From Chrysomallon squamiferum (Eukaryota; Mollusca; Gastropoda; Neomphalida; Peltospiridae), in contig CM022670.1 in NCBI GenBank assembly GCA_012295275.1, forward strand, positions 32,883,938-32,947,937: DNA of 64,000 nucleotides. Direction: 5' to 3'. The notes below the pieces were generated by a model, which saw only the letters and a list, made by a program, of their open reading frames with translations, was not told the DNA's origin and did not search any database. Each line of letters opens with the position of its first letter. Within the stretch, counting starts at the first letter, position 1. Shown piece after piece: positions 31,948 through 46,195 of the stretch. The position numbers were made by a program, and so were the translations under genes.

Positions 31948-33941
31948 ATTTACATATAACTATTAATATATGAAACGGTTGCATGGCTTAAATGATTACC
32001 TAAATGTTTAAAACGATTAATTATTAGATTTGTGAGTTACTATCTCATACCTTGAGCAGCAATTCGGACTCCTTTTATTTCAGTCATCTCTTTGTGTGGA
32101 CGCTGTTCTATGACTATTTCCTTTCCACTCTCCATATTAGGATCATACGACGACAATGGACAGGCCACATAGAAAGGCACACCGTGGTGCTTGGCAACAA
32201 TAGCTAACTGGTAGGTACCCACTTTGTTAGCCGTGTCCCCATTGGCCACAACACGGTCCGCGCCAACCAGAACCGCCGATATATTGCGTTGGCTCATTAA
32301 AATGGCTGCGTGACTGTCACATATGAGAGTTGCGGGAATGTTTTCATGAACGAGTTCATATGCTGTTAATCTTGAGCCTTGATTGTAGGGTCTAGTTTCA
32401 GTACAGAAGGCGTGCTTGATTTTGGTTTTTTCATGTAGTGCTCGGATTATACCTTAATGATACAAATTATAGAAAACGTTCGTAATTTACAATAATTATT
32501 ATTTTGAATAAGGAACATTAGTAGATAACAAATTACAAACATTATCCAAAAAATAATCTATGACATTACTCATAAAACACGTAGTATTCAAACATTCAAA
32601 CATTTGTTTTTTTTGTTTTAAAAACAACAACAACAACAAAACCTTTTGTTTAACGTTTTACCTAAGGCGGTACCATATCCTGCGGTTGCGAGTGAGCCCG
32701 TGTTGCAGTGTGTTAAAACTTCCACAGGCTGGTCATTGTTTTTTCTCAGAATATCTTCAGCACCGTGCCGACCCATGGCCTTGTTAACACTGATGTCTTT
32801 TTGTAACATTTCTTCTATCTCTGAAATTATTCTGAAATAATAATAATAATAATAATAATGATAATAATAATAATGATGATGATGATGGTGATGATGAAAA
32901 TCAAGATGATGTTTATGATGATTATATATATATATATATAAATATAATTTCTGTTTATTATTATTATTATTTTTTTCTACCGTAATATAAACAAAACATT
33001 AAACAAAGCTAACAGATTCACGAAATGTCGTTATAAACCATTGCTTAATTTGTTTTTACTTTTCTTTCATAGTGGCCACTGTGACGTTTTGGGCCACCAG
33101 CTCCTCAGCAAATGCTGATAACGTCTTAGCAGCATTCTGCATATTTACAGCTGTTGGTCTTGCCGTTACTAAATATTCAAGCTGTTTTTTGATGAATGAC
33201 GCCATTTCCTGCTGGGTCTCGAACTCCTTGTTCAGCAACTCAACGGCCAAACTTAAACATCCGACAATAGCCAAAGCTGGGGCACCACGTACCTTAAAAC
33301 ATATAACAGAAGAAATATACATTTGCCGTCTCTGCCAAAACTCAAACCTATGAAGAGAAAATCCATGTGGATAAAAAAGGAAATGGACTCTCTTGATCAG
33401 CTCTAAAATATTTTTCCCTGAACGACAATTTTAGATGTATTATTAAAGGGCGAAAAGAAAGTCTAAAACAAATTTTGATGACTGTTATCGTCGTCACTGT
33501 CGTTATTAATATTATATTTTTAACTTACAGTACAAATTCAGAGGTGAAATAATAATTTTCAGTCACACAAGAATTCGAAGAAAAACTAAATTTTTCATGA
33601 CAGTTTATAAAAGAATCGATTGTTTTCGTCACCAGCACGAGTTGGTTGATATCAAAAGAATAACAGTGCATCAATACATAGGTTTTAGGTACAGATTTTA
33701 TTGAACAAGGTGAATATATTCTAATATGTATAATTATATTTCAAAATATGATGTCCCTAATGGTATACAGTATGACAGAGGCCGGAATATTTCATAAATA
33801 ACAATTAACCTGCATCTTCTTAATAATTTCCCATCCATCTTGTGTATTCTTTGCGTCAATGTATTCCGTACGATCTGGCAATAATAACTGATCTAAAACC
33901 TGCAACTGTCCTCGACTATATTTTATAGCTTCTAAACTCAT
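31783..33941 (-). CDS. MRI1: methylthioribose-1-phosphate isomerase (MTNA family)
   Basis: CDS complement join of 33941..33810, 33292..33060, 32831..32662, 32452..32051 and 31910..31783 (1065 nt, 354 aa). All introns are GT-AG with matching phases (0, 2, 1, 1). The enzyme converts 5-methylthioribose 1-phosphate to methylthioribulose 1-phosphate in the cytosolic methionine salvage pathway. It belongs to the eIF2B alpha/beta/delta-related fold. Key motifs: KVRGAPALA after the first junction, [27 protein letters not shown] with the catalytic Cys at about 164, [16 protein letters not shown], and [21 protein letters not shown] with the proton-donor Asp at about 244. The Cys-Asp spacing of 80 residues is that of characterised family members. 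The C terminus ([20 protein letters not shown]) is complete. Length is close to the human protein (about 369 aa). Introns are AT-rich with short AAT/GAT runs. Intact and probably functional. Confidence 0.96.
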
Positions 33942-34065
33942 GTTTGCTATACACCGGAAACTGGGGCTAAATAAGTATGGAAGACCATTTGGGTATTAAA
34001 AGATGTGTTCAACGCGACGTACACGCAAGGGGCGGACTTGTTTTATTATTATTGTTATTGTTATT

Positions 34066-34121
<56 letters not shown>

Positions 34122-34860
34122 TCTACTAGTGAATGAATCAGTTCATGATAACGATATACATATAAATTAATGATATTAAATGATCTCATGTATATTAGCT
34201 AAGTTATGTAAAAGAAACCCATATTTCTCAGTAAAGTTATAAAACATTATTATTATTATTATTATTATTATTGTTGTTGTTGTGTTGTTGTTGTTGTTAT
34301 TATTATTATTATCGTTATTGCCCTATGTACGATATCTATTATATCACACGATCAGTAATTCCCATAAAATAAGGCTAATAATATAACAACAACAACAATA
34401 ATAATGTTAATTTTGATGATGATGATGATGATATTGATGATAATAAGAAGGAATGATATCAACAACAACAACAAGCACCACCACGAAATAATAATATTAA
34501 AACTACTATTAAAAATAATTATAATTTAAAAAAGTAATAATTTTAATGATAATGATGATAGTAATAATAACAATGTCAATGTTGATGATGATGATATTGA
34601 TGATAATAAGAAGGATGATATTGACAATAATAATGATTATAATTTAAAATGAGTCTAAAACAGCGTGGATAGTTAATTGAGATATATACTGTCATGTTTG
34701 TAGCCTTAATGCTCGTTTAATAATAAATATTTTAACATATATTTCCATTCCTACATTATTACTGCAGATGTTCATATATTTATAAATAGTTAACTGAGTT
34801 CCTGATATCTTTATAAATTAAATGATTAAAATTGCATCATCATTACACTATTAAATACGG
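33942..34860. other. MRI1-RPS21 head-to-head intergenic region
   Basis: The MRI1 start (33941, minus) and the presumed RPS21 first exon (ending 34927, plus) point away from each other across about 0.9 kb. The interval is mostly low complexity: AAT runs (34069-34123), TTA/TTG runs (34245-34310), GAT and AAC blocks (34380-34640). A short GC-richer patch (34010-34035) sits just upstream of MRI1. No bidirectional promoter motif was identified. Confidence 0.5.
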
Positions 34861-34927
34861 CCATCGAAGGTGCGCCAGTATTAGGTGTGAAATACAACAT
34901 ACTGAATAATTTCTCGTTGGATTCTGG
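34861..34927 (+). other. RPS21: candidate 5'UTR exon of RPS21
   Basis: A stretch without simple repeats ends at a good 5' splice site, TCTGG|GTAAGA, at 34927/34928. The coding exon starts 7 bp after an acceptor (CTAACAG at 35589). Ribosomal protein genes commonly have a short untranslated first exon. The 5' end is not determined. Confidence 0.4.
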
Positions 34928-35596
34928 GTAAGAACATGTGCTTCCTTTTTCGAAAATCCTTTTAGAAGAGAAGGTGTTTGTATTTATTTTTCTGAATTAT
35001 CAAATGAAAATATATACACCAAGGCTTATTCTTTGTATTTTAATACATATAATAATCTAAATGTTTTTCAAAATGTGAAAGTAGAATTCAGTTGTTTCAG
35101 ATTTCAAGTTAAATATACATTTCTGATTAGAATCTACCGCAGCCACAGAGTGACTGTCATCATTGATCATATGATATTCACTGTTACTCTAAAACTCACA
35201 GATTTTATATAATTGTGTAGTTAAAATATTCAGCAGTTACCATTTATTCTGACTGGTTTCAAGCGAAAATGTTAAATTATAAGTATCTGATTCTGAATGA
35301 CAGTGCATCTTACTACCATCATCATCATGATGATGTACCAACTAATGAACTATTAATGTATCATTCGATTCATTGTCATTTGTATGTGTATTAAAATTCA
35401 AAATTTATTTATATTTGCTGATTTCTCCTTGACACACCATTTTCATGACTTTCTGCCCTTTTAATTTTTTTGGTTATAAGAATAATCAAAATTTTTTTAG
35501 AGGGAATTATATGAATCAAATTTAAGACTGAGTAACTGACATTTTAAATGGATCATGTTTCAATATTTTAACCCAGGTTTCACTAACAGTCTCAAA

Positions 35597-37277
35597 ATGC
35601 AGAACGAAGCTGGAGAATTTGTTGATATGTACATCCCACGAAAATGGTAATTTCAGTACTTATAGTAGGAATATAAACATGTGTTTACAATCACTGATAA
35701 AATGAAACAATCCATTTTTTTATTATTATTATTTTTTTTTTTTTCTCTGATGACAACACTTCAGATGCCTTATTAGTAGTTATGCAGTGAACATATACCC
35801 TGTTTTGATATTAAACTGTAAATTAAAATTTTTATAAATATTAATCAATTAGTATGATCTGGCAATTGAATGATTACCATCAGATAATGAATATTGCAGG
35901 ATACATTTAAGCCTAAGATTTATTATCTTAATTACAAAAGAAAACAAGATGTTGCACCAATTATAAATCTAAAGGGGAATGAAATTAACAATTTTCATTA
36001 ATATTACATTGTTTTTGTTTTAATATAAACATATATGATTTTTTTAATCTTTCAGCTCAGCAAGCAACAGGATCATTGCAGCCAAGGATCATGCTTCTAT
36101 TCAGATTAATCTTGCCAATGTATGTATAATTTGTTGGCTTATAATTTACATTTAGTAATATAATTTCTGTTTTATCCAATAATAATCGGATAGATTTTAA
36201 ACTCTTTTTTTTGTCATTACCATGTTAATACACATTTGATGTTTAGGTGTGTTTATATATATATATATTGTTTTGGGATTGATTATATTCTTGATATGAT
36301 TGCCATTATAATTTTCAGGTAGATGAGACAACTGGCAGGATGACTGGTTCTAACACAACATACGCTATCTGTGGAGCAATCAGAAGGATGGTATGTTCAC
36401 AAGAATTACATTTCATCTTTTTTAATGACAGCTGTATAGCCTAAATGTAGAGTATTTCAACTGAAGTTTAGATATTTACCATGAGATGGTTAAACTGACA
36501 GCAGTGTAATGTCTTTGTCCTTACTAAGTGTCATAATTCACATACAGGTGTGTATAATTCATGAAAATCTTTGAAGTCTGTAAGGTCTTATTTTTAAAAA
36601 AAAAATTGTTCTAAAGTTGAATTTTAAAATTAATGATAGAATTACAAAGAAAAGGTTTAATTCTTGAAAATACCTTCAGACAATCATTGGTTGCTAAAAT
36701 GTATGGAATCTAAGATGCTTTAAAATAAAAATATATATAAACAAGATCAGTTTAATTGCTGATTATTGAAACATAAGTACATTTTTATAAATTTAATATC
36801 CAGCCTTCTATTTAATGTTATATATTCATTTTTTTCATCATTCAAGGGTGAATCAGACGACTGTATCAACAGGTTGGCCAAACGTGATGGTATTCTCCCA
36901 AAGTATGTAATTTCTTTCTCTCTAGTAAAGTAATTATTAAGAAATCAAATGTTTCCCTTTCTCAGGAATACAAACCTTGTAATGTAGATGATAATCTGGT
37001 ATTCGTAAACTGTGAAAATTAAATTAAAATGAAAAAAATTCATAAATAATTCTTTTGAAAATTGTATTCAGTTTTGATCTTGGTTATTCCAGTACTTATA
37101 TCCTGGTCTTCCTTATTTACAGATACAATTTTTAATAATCAAATATGACCAGTATGATACTAACATCCATTAAAACAATTAGCATATTCTGAGTATGTTT
37201 CATTTTATGATATTTCTTCCTGTTTCAGTGCTTTTTAAAACTTTTTCTGTATTTTTTTTATTTTCAGGAATTTCTGA
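35597..37277 (+). CDS. RPS21: 40S ribosomal protein eS21
   Basis: CDS join(35597..35646, 36056..36119, 36319..36390, 36847..36902, 37268..37277), 252 nt, 83 aa, the usual length of eS21. All introns are GT-AG and the phases agree (2, 0, 0, 2). The protein begins [20 protein letters not shown], contains AAKDHASIQINLA and [20 protein letters not shown], and ends LPKNF, all typical of this small-subunit protein. It sits on the solvent side of the 40S subunit and is needed for late 18S rRNA maturation. The last coding exon encodes only the end of Lys, then Asn-Phe-stop. Introns are AT-rich; I looked for C/D snoRNA boxes in them and found no convincing pair. Head-to-head with MRI1. Confidence 0.97.
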
Positions 37278-37320
37278 ACACTGGTATGAAAAATAGAGGA
37301 CATTTCATGTGATTCAGTAT

Positions 37321-37326
37321 AATAAA
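37321..37326 (+). terminator. polyadenylation signal of RPS21
   Basis: AATAAA 44 bp after the RPS21 stop codon, a position expected for a short ribosomal-protein 3'UTR. Confidence 0.6.
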
Positions 37327-37329
37327 GTT

Positions 37330-40300
37330 ATCTGAGGCTTTTCAGAATTTTGTATTTTCTTAACACATGATAAACAAGTTTAAGAAGGAACTAGCTTGCT
37401 TTTGAACATTTACAAGGTTGAAAACAAAGTAAAATTAGGTTTAACTATAAAGCAAAAACACTTTTCAGTTCATATATCGTATATTGATCTGTATAATGAA
37501 TAGATTAATGAGATTCACAGAAAATATTCAAATTGTTCAGATTATGGTTCACTGTACACTTAATACTCTTTTTTCATCTAACTTTGACATTGCAGTATTT
37601 TATATTTTCTGGTTTGGAAGTATATTTTCGCATTGATTAAATTATTTGGGTTCTTTTAGAGCTAAATAAAAACTGATTTAGGAGATATGGTTTTGACACT
37701 TTCTACTCAAGAATTGTTTTTGTTTAAAATTTCTAAACTTGACATCTTTGATTTGGCAGTGCTTTGATTAATGATGGATAAGCATTGGTTTTAAAAGTGA
37801 AACAAAAATAATGAAGTAACATTTAAAAAAAATCTGTTTTATTTATTTTATTATGTTTATTTATTTTATTTTTCTGTGTTTTATATGGCAAATCGAAGGG
37901 AGGCAATCTTTCTCTATGTGGACATTTGATTCTCATTGTTATTTCCCCTTTTCCATGTGACATTTGAAAAATTGAAACCCAATCTTTTCGTACTTTTAAG
38001 AAGAAATTTTTACTTGATTATTTGCAAATGTCTGATGAATACAAATAATTTAAAAAAATTATATTATTTTTTTATAAATGAAAGCAGGCTATAGTTAATG
38101 AGAAGAAAAATATTTTATTTGAAAATGTAAAGGAAAATAAGTACACTCAATGTCTTTTTTATTTTACCCTAAAATCTATCCTTTATTACGATGTAGAATT
38201 TTATTATATATTTATGGTAATATAACATTGTTTTAAAAGTTGTTATTTTCTGTGTGAAATTAATGGCTGAAAACCAAACAAACTTTTATTAAATAATAAT
38301 AACAATAAATAATCAGAGCTTTCTGTCATGAAGAGTACAGATCACTGACTAAAACTAAATGATTTCCTGTTATTCAGAAGCAGTTTCCAAACTGCGAACA
38401 ATCGTAAGCTTAACTACATGACATCGTTTTTAAAACTTACACGTAACTGTAGTCATTTGCAATACCTTTATTGTTGTCACCATACAATGTCATTCTGGAT
38501 TCAGAATACATATTAAATAGCTGAGTTTACAGGAAAAACAAATTTGTTTTGCTCCTTCTGAATGGAAACCCTGAAGCTTACACGTTATTAGTCTATTATT
38601 ATTTCTTTCTTTCTCAATATTATTTTAACTCCCCCTTCATTTCATCGCCCTTAGGAGGAGATCGTGATTAGAATGGAGACAAAGGGAAATCAAATCTAAG
38701 ACAGTTTTCACCAAAACAATGAACTTTTCCATTAGTTTCTACAGCATCAGAATTTATCACTAATATTTAAATATTAAAGTCAGTGAAATAAAAATCAGAA
38801 ATAGTTTTATTATAACGAAGAGAAGAAGGTTGAAATCCGCTGCTTTAAGCCAGGTTTTTTATGCGATAAGGAATGTATCATGTTCTTTGATATATACCTA
38901 TCTAACATATATACAATTCATTGTGAACTGGTTGGAACGAGGAACTTGAACATGAAACGTACAGAGGAGGACTGAACCATCGATTTATCACAGCTAACAC
39001 AACCAAAACGAACATGAATAGACGAGTGTTCAATGACCCGTCTGTTAATATTCAGAATAACACGAATAACATGCATACGAAATGTCGTTACTAAAATTAT
39101 AAATTTTAAACGAATCATTATTAGTTTTATGGCGTTCCTTCGAGTAAAAGTGCAGTAGCAGGTTACATAATTTAGTAACAAACAGCTGCAATCATGACCT
39201 CGATAGCAAGCACGAGTACATTGCTAATTCGTTTATGAGGGGTTTATTCGGACAATGAATTTATGCATGAAGTGTATCTTCACTCATTAAGTGGATATAT
39301 TTCCACCAAATTGCCTAATTTATTGATTTCCACTACCAGGATAATAATTTTTGTCTGCGGAGGTTGTAGTGTGTATAATATTAATATAATGAACGTGCCA
39401 TTTGCAAATCCTAACATTGCTTATTGCGCATAGTCGTCAGTTAATTGTACTTTATTCCCTACCTAATATTACATTTTATGCCCAATAAAGAATACATTTG
39501 AAAAATGTTTAATTTTGATTACTTAAGATTTGTATTTAAAATTAACAGACGGTCTGTAGACATTTGTTTAAAATTAAAGAGTGAAACACAGATTGGATAA
39601 ATCTTAGATTCTCCAGACACCTATGCTATTTTCCATATCGTAGTACACTTCTACCACGTTCCATAATAATTATAACTCCATACATCCATCGGTTCGATTT
39701 GTCTGTCGGCACCAAAATCGACAATGAATTCATATTTTACTACTTTTCATTATCATCATAATTATTATTATTTTAGATAGTGAAATCTGAAGTAAAGCAA
39801 AACCATTCATAAATATTTAAAATCGTCAGTGTGAGTATTACTTTCAAATCATTAAAACAAAGTATAAGCTGGAACTTTATAATCATACAGAATAATATGA
39901 GGATAAAATCTCTTTATACAAATGTATTCTTCTTGTTGACGAAGTGGGCAGCACTTTTCATAATGTTTGATGGATGAATCAGTCTCCTGTGTGTTGTGGT
40001 ATGTTGCAGTATTGTTATGCGAGTACCACGGAGATTATCGAAATAGTTGTGACACATCGGGGAGTCGTCACGTGTTAGGAACCGTGAAATTGAGGTTCTC
40101 TCACTCCAATGTCCACTAAGCATTAATGTAATGGCTTTTGGGAAAACCTTTCGAGAAAGAGCCATACTTTTAAGAGAGAGAGAGAAAAAAAGGAACAAAA
40201 AGCTAACAACAAATTAGCTACTAATACCGAAAAAAAAAAAAAACCCCATATAATGTCAACAAATAATAATAGCAATAATTATATATATTTATTACTACTA

Positions 40301-41687
40301 CAACAATTATTGCTATTTTTACTACTACCACCATCACTACAATTACTTCTACTACTACTACCGCTACTATTGCTAGTGCTACTACTACTAGTAATAATAC
40401 AGAACAATAATAATATCTTATTGTAGACAGAAAGATATTACACTGAGATGATAAACGTATCTTAGTTAAAAGTACGTTCTGCCATTAACGCTGTCATAAA
40501 AGAACTGAAGAATAATTTATTATCATTGACGATTTTAAAAATAAAATAAAATAAATAAATGAAATTAAAAAAATAAAAAGAAGAAGAATACACAAAAATA
40601 AATATTCTTGAATAATAAATATAATTTTGCAGTATTTCAATAAAAAAATAAAATTAAAAAATATATAAAGAAAGAAATTGTATTTTTCAAGATAGAAATG
40701 AATAACTTAAATAATAATTCCTGTTGGAATAATTTTTAATAAATCTAAAGTTGAAATCTGTTAATAAAAAGAATAAGAAAGGTTTGATGGTGTGAAAAAA
40801 GATTGATTCTTTCCGTAATAAAAACTGCTGCTGTTATCATTGTTAATACTAGTACTGGTTTTTTTTTTGTTGTTGTTGTTGTCATTATTATTGTTATTAT
40901 TTATTTATTTTTTTTTTTATTGCAATATTTTTTTTTTTTTTTTTTTTGCATTAATTATTTTTTAGATTTTTGGAAAGAATGGGTTTTTTCCTCCCTTTTT
41001 TTTTTAATTGCATTTTTTTTTTTTTTTTTTTTTTAAACCATTAATCATTGTATTTTTCTTTTCGGGCAGTCTTTCTCTAAGCACGCTACTTTGAAATTTT
41101 TTTTGTTTGTTAAAGACCCCTACCGGCTGACGCCTCATTTCACGGAGGTAATAACTCACAAAGACCTGCATGGAGGCAAGTAACAACATCACGCCCAAAG
41201 CATCACACCACACCGCCGATAGCTAACGACGTTCACCATCATCATGTACAACAGCTAATTATAATATATCATATCCCGCAGCAATCATTTTCTAACTTTT
41301 TTAAATACTGGAATAACGATTACAACACGCGTGAAGAAGACACGTGGGTTTTACACCCAAGAAAAGCAGAATTGTGACACCTCCAAATGGCACTTAATGT
41401 CATCCATTTAACTGCTTAACAGACTTTCAGATTGATAAAACTGGTCAAAAGCTGAAGTAAGAGATGCGAAAAACGTGTAATGGAAGTTCTTCAGAATTCG
41501 TTAAAATGTCTTTTGTTTTATTTTTATTTTAATTTTTTTCTGATTCCCTGTAAAAAAGTAACCTTATGTTTTTGTTGTTACTTACTGTTATAAAGATTGA
41601 TATTTCTAAAAAAGGCTGTATTTTTATGTGAGAATTTATTTTTTTAATTTTATTTCAAAATAACTTTTTAACAGTTATTCTAATAGC

Positions 41688-41738
<51 letters not shown>

Positions 41739-42400
41739 TGAAAAATGCTCATTGTAGTTTACAGTACTGAATACATATTGTTATTAAAGAAAATTATATT
41801 AAAATGATTCCAAAACAATAACAACAAAAACTACTTTCACAATTTCCTAGCATTAAAGAAAATCCATTAAAATTATTATTTAAACAACTTTAGCTTTACT
41901 TCAGCTGTAAACCTCAATTTTCTGTTACAAAAACATAGTATGTACCTAACACACTTATATTTAAACTTACTTCAAAGAAACCGGCATTCTAAATAACAAA
42001 TGCACCGAAAAAGATTAAATTAAGTTACATTTTTATGCTTTAAGTTCTATAAAAGAGATTGGCATTTGACTAGTCTAGAAATAAATGACAAATTTCCAGT
42101 GAACTTCAGAGGAGATATAAAAATTAAATAACCTATTTAAGCTTTAACTTGGATCCGTGAAGCCTCTATAACAATACAAATCTTACGTAAATGGCAACAC
42201 AGGCGCCATAACAGACGACCCATTGATTCCCTTTAAGTTAAATCCACGATTAGTTTATATTTATTGTTATATTTATAGCATCAGTATTCGTGCCAGGAAG
42301 TCGTAAATCATTCATTCATCCGTAAAACCTAGAAATTGAATTAAACGGTTCGTCAGTATTTGGTTTCACGTTTCCATGTATGATAGAAAATCAGGTCAAT
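37330..42400. other. gene-free AT-rich region
   Basis: About 5 kb with no recognised coding exon. Minus-strand frames at 38918-39181 (87 codons) and 39914-40198 (94 codons) have normal base composition, but I see no family match or splice context. ACT/TAC trinucleotides lie at 40290-40400, long T-runs at 40860-41035, and an AAT run at 41691-41729. A GC-richer patch at 41120-41235 has no clear feature. Confidence 0.5.
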
Positions 42401-42422
42401 ATTTTGGAGATTAAGAAAATGT

Positions 42423-42426
<4 letters not shown>

Positions 42427-42497
<71 letters not shown>
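42427..42497. repeat. (GA)n microsatellite
   Basis: Pure GA dinucleotide run of about 70 bp. Confidence 0.97.
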
Positions 42498-42502
<5 letters not shown>

Positions 42503-42509
42503 CGTACTG

Positions 42510-43730
42510 GTAATAATAATAGTATATGCTCTCGATAACAGGTTATTTATTTGTAATCCTATGTTTTAAACAGCCAGGCTCACAGAGGATATTTACTCAA
42601 TATCTAGATATCACAGTCATGTACAATAAACACTAAGTATCATTTCGAAAAATGCTCTCTTAATGATAATCACACGATGTATTCTACGATAGTTGTTTTT
42701 CTTATATCGCTATAAACACCAGAATATAGTGAAATGATGACAACTTTGATCCATTCTTTGGATCAAACTGCTGGAACCTGTGACTTGTATCCGAACCACA
42801 AACTCGATAATTTCTATAAATCTGTGTCCAAAAACAAATATTTTCATTTTTAAAATTCTCTCAGGAAACGAGAACGAAACCAAGTTTTAAAATGTTAAAA
42901 TCTGACTTGATACATGTAATAATCATGTTTGTCTGTATCTTACTGATACCAAAACAAAAAATTTGTCATATATATTAAATGATAAACAAAAAAGCAAAAA
43001 ATAAAAATAAAATAAAAACAAAAAACAATAACAAAAACAAACTCAGCTTTGATGATACCTTTAAAGACGTTATCAAGACTAAAAAAAGAAATAATATTAC
43101 AAAAACAAAAACTAGGTACTAAAAAATAAAAATAAATTAAGCAAATTTCTTTTGAAAGTGTATTCTCTGTTTTAATCAAGAATGTCGCTTTTTATTTTAT
43201 TTCTTTTCTCTTCTTTTCATTTTAAATTATTTTAATCAGTTTCGAACCTACAGTGTAAATTTTGAGTACGTTTGAACTGAAAACTACGTCCGAGAGAAAA
43301 CCAAAGGGTTTGGGGGTTTCGTAAAACTCGAAGGTAAATAACATTATTGCTGGATAATTGCGAAAGGACGAAATGACTCAGTAAAGGACGAACTGACAAT
43401 AAAATCTTAATTACATAAAAAAAACCCAGATAGAAACCAAAATATGTAGAAATTAAGCAGTAATTAAATGTCATTCCTTTCATGCACAGACTGAATTAAG
43501 AAAAACAGAAAATATTTTTGATTGCTGAAGACATTACGTTTACTGTCGTTTTGTACATTAAAAGAAAAAACAAATTGAAGTTTAAAGTTTGGTAAAAAAA
43601 ACCCAAGCAGACGTTTACGTCTACTCGAAATAGGTTTGTTTTGAAAATAATTAGTTTGGTAATTAAGTTGCTTAAAAACCTCTGTCTAGACAGAATCTTA
43701 ATTTTTTATTTGTTTGTACTGGTAAGTTGT
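42510..43730. other. AT-rich region, nothing recognised
   Basis: No repeat unit or coding signal of note. Open frames at 42940-43179 and 43232-43483 are low-complexity or unrecognised. Confidence 0.5.
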
Positions 43731-43740
43731 GTCTTAGGTC

Positions 43741-43780
<40 letters not shown>

Positions 43781-43968
43781 GTGATCGTGATGATGATAAT
43801 CAGTATCGTCGTGGTTGTCATCATCGTGTTTATTAATAATATCGTTATTATTATTGTCATCAGTAGTATGATCTTTATTACAGAAAACATTACTGTAATT
43901 TTTATACTGTTTTTATTATTATTATTATTATTATTAATATTGTTATTACTGTTATTGTTATTATTGTA
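43741..43968. repeat. ATT-rich trinucleotide block
   Basis: A pure ATT run (43741-43780) is followed by imperfect ATT/GTC/ATC units up to the 126-bp tandem duplication. It produces poly-Ile and poly-Leu frames that are not genes. Confidence 0.9.
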
Positions 43969-44202
43969 AAGATGTGGTGCTTTATTTCGAGGGATTAGTT
44001 TGTTACATGGTTGTAATAATTTCAGTTACATGCAGTTAAAAATATGAGGCTTTCCATCCATCGTAAAAAGATACAGTTTATTGTTATTATTGTAAAGATG
44101 TGGTGCTTTATTTCGAGGGATCAGTTTGTTACATGGTTGTAATAATTTCAGTTACATGCAGTTAAAAATATGAGGCTTTCCATCCATCGTAAAAAGATAC
44201 AA
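43951..44202. repeat. near-identical 126-bp tandem duplication
   Basis: The block holding gatgtggtgctttatttcga, gttacatggttgtaataatt, cagttacatgcagtta and gaggctttccatccatcg occurs twice with a 126-bp period (gatgtggtgc at 43971 and 44097). I see one substitution in the repeated body (GGGATTAG / GGGATCAG). The copies diverge only after aaaagatac. Confidence 0.95.
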
Positions 44203-44497
44203 AACTGTCATAAAATTATTGATGTTTTTCAAATATTTGTACAGCAACAAAATTCATCAGCCCTTTTATAATTTCTTCTATTTTATTATTTTTTTTCATA
44301 CGTTTACCGATTGTCGATATTAAGTTTGTTTTCTGAAAAGTAATCTTTATTTCTGAAATATTAATCAGGAGGGAAATATTAGAAAATGAGAGGCAGTTTG
44401 AAAGATAAAATCGTAAAAATATAAAATCCAGTTTCAAAATAAAAAACCCATTAAAACTAGCCCCAGTTTCTATGTATTTGACTGTATTTCTATATCT

Positions 44498-44573
<76 letters not shown>

Positions 44574-46163
44574 GTGTCTGTCTGTCTGTCTGTGCATCTG
44601 AATCTGATTAAATCTTTTGTCTATGCCTTCCTCTTCCAGTCTCTCTTTATCCTAATCATTTCTCTCCTTCGTTTTGTATTCTGCTTATTCATTCTTTCTG
44701 TGACTCTTTATGTCTGTCTCTCTCACTTTCTCGAACTGCTTATATCTGCAAAACATCATTTTTTTTTAAATATCTTTTTCTCTCGTCGTCTTTCAATATC
44801 AGTTTAATATTTCTAATTAGAAAACAATCATAAAAACAAATTTAGTTTTACTATCCTAAATTCGAAAATCCAGAATTTAATTGCTTGTCTTAATGAGCAT
44901 GTATATTTTTAAAATCAAAACACGAGAAACCTGTATCAGTTTAATATTAAATTTATATTATAGGATAATTATTACATACTCTTGCATCTAGCATAAATAA
45001 GAGTTTTATTTGTTTTGCAAACTAATGCTGCATTTAATACACATTTATTTTTATTTTTCGGTCTCTCAAATTATCATATTTTTGTTTTCATAAATTTATT
45101 TTTAAATTTTTCATCACTATAGATAGTACTTTAAAAATATATAACTGTCATTAAAAGATATATGCGAAAGTACCATTATGAAAGTGGATAATATAACACT
45201 GAATACAATAGTTATTGAAATAAGAAGTAATAACACTCAAAATTCAAATAAAACATTTAGCAGATATATTCTTCGTTGTTGAAAATATATTTTGTGTTAC
45301 CAGTGGTCAGAGAAATATATTGTTCAGAAATATAGATAGTAATGCCCTTTCCCATAAGCCACTGGCTACAAAAAAAAAAAAAAAAAACAGAATGCAGAAA
45401 GAGAGAAAATCAGTAAATAAATGAAATATTTTGACAACGATGTCAAAGTATCCATAATATATGGATAGGTTAAAAAAGGCGAAGAAACAGTAACATACGA
45501 GAAAGACAAATGTGCAAACGTTATTGCTGGTTTGATAGATTAAAGAATGTGATATTTTTTTTGGAAAGAACTGTATAGATGGATAAATGGGCATACACAA
45601 ATATGATATTAACATTGTTATGTGTGTGTGTGTGATTGCATACATATAGTATATATATATCTGTAGGTGTATACACATCCGCACACGCACACATATTAGT
45701 AAGTAACGTACACTGAATTTCATTTTTTTTTTCTCAATTAAAATAGGGTTGAAATATGAAATGTCGTGCAATTTGAATTAATATACTTCTTTTTACACAT
45801 TTTTTATTTATTTTGTTTTCTATCTAATAAGAAACACAAACAAACAACAAAAATGGACGAGTACGTGTTTGAGAGAAAAAGAAAAACGAGAGAAAAACAA
45901 ATACTTGTATTCTTCTTATTTTTTGGTTGAGACAAAAAACAAAAAATAAACAAATTATGGAAAAAGAAATACATTAACTCACATTTAGCGATATTTCCTG
46001 ACATTTCAACCTTATTAAAATTGACAAAATTTAATTCAGTGTACGATAATGTATATCTATATATTTACTTTACATCCATCATTATAGGAAACGCAACAAC
46101 TCGGCGACTTAAATTTAGAACACATCTCTCCATTCCTGCTCTCTCTTTTGATCAATAACACTG

Positions 46164-46195
<32 letters not shown>

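Noticed and set aside
34928-37267. Intronic snoRNA in RPS21
   Set aside because: Ribosomal protein introns often host snoRNAs. CTGATGA near 35748 and ATGATGATG near 35330 look like C-boxes, but no properly spaced D-box and terminal stem was found.
39914-40198. 94-codon minus-strand frame of ordinary composition
   Set aside because: No recognised family and no splice context, and its N-terminal part is a GA-run translation.
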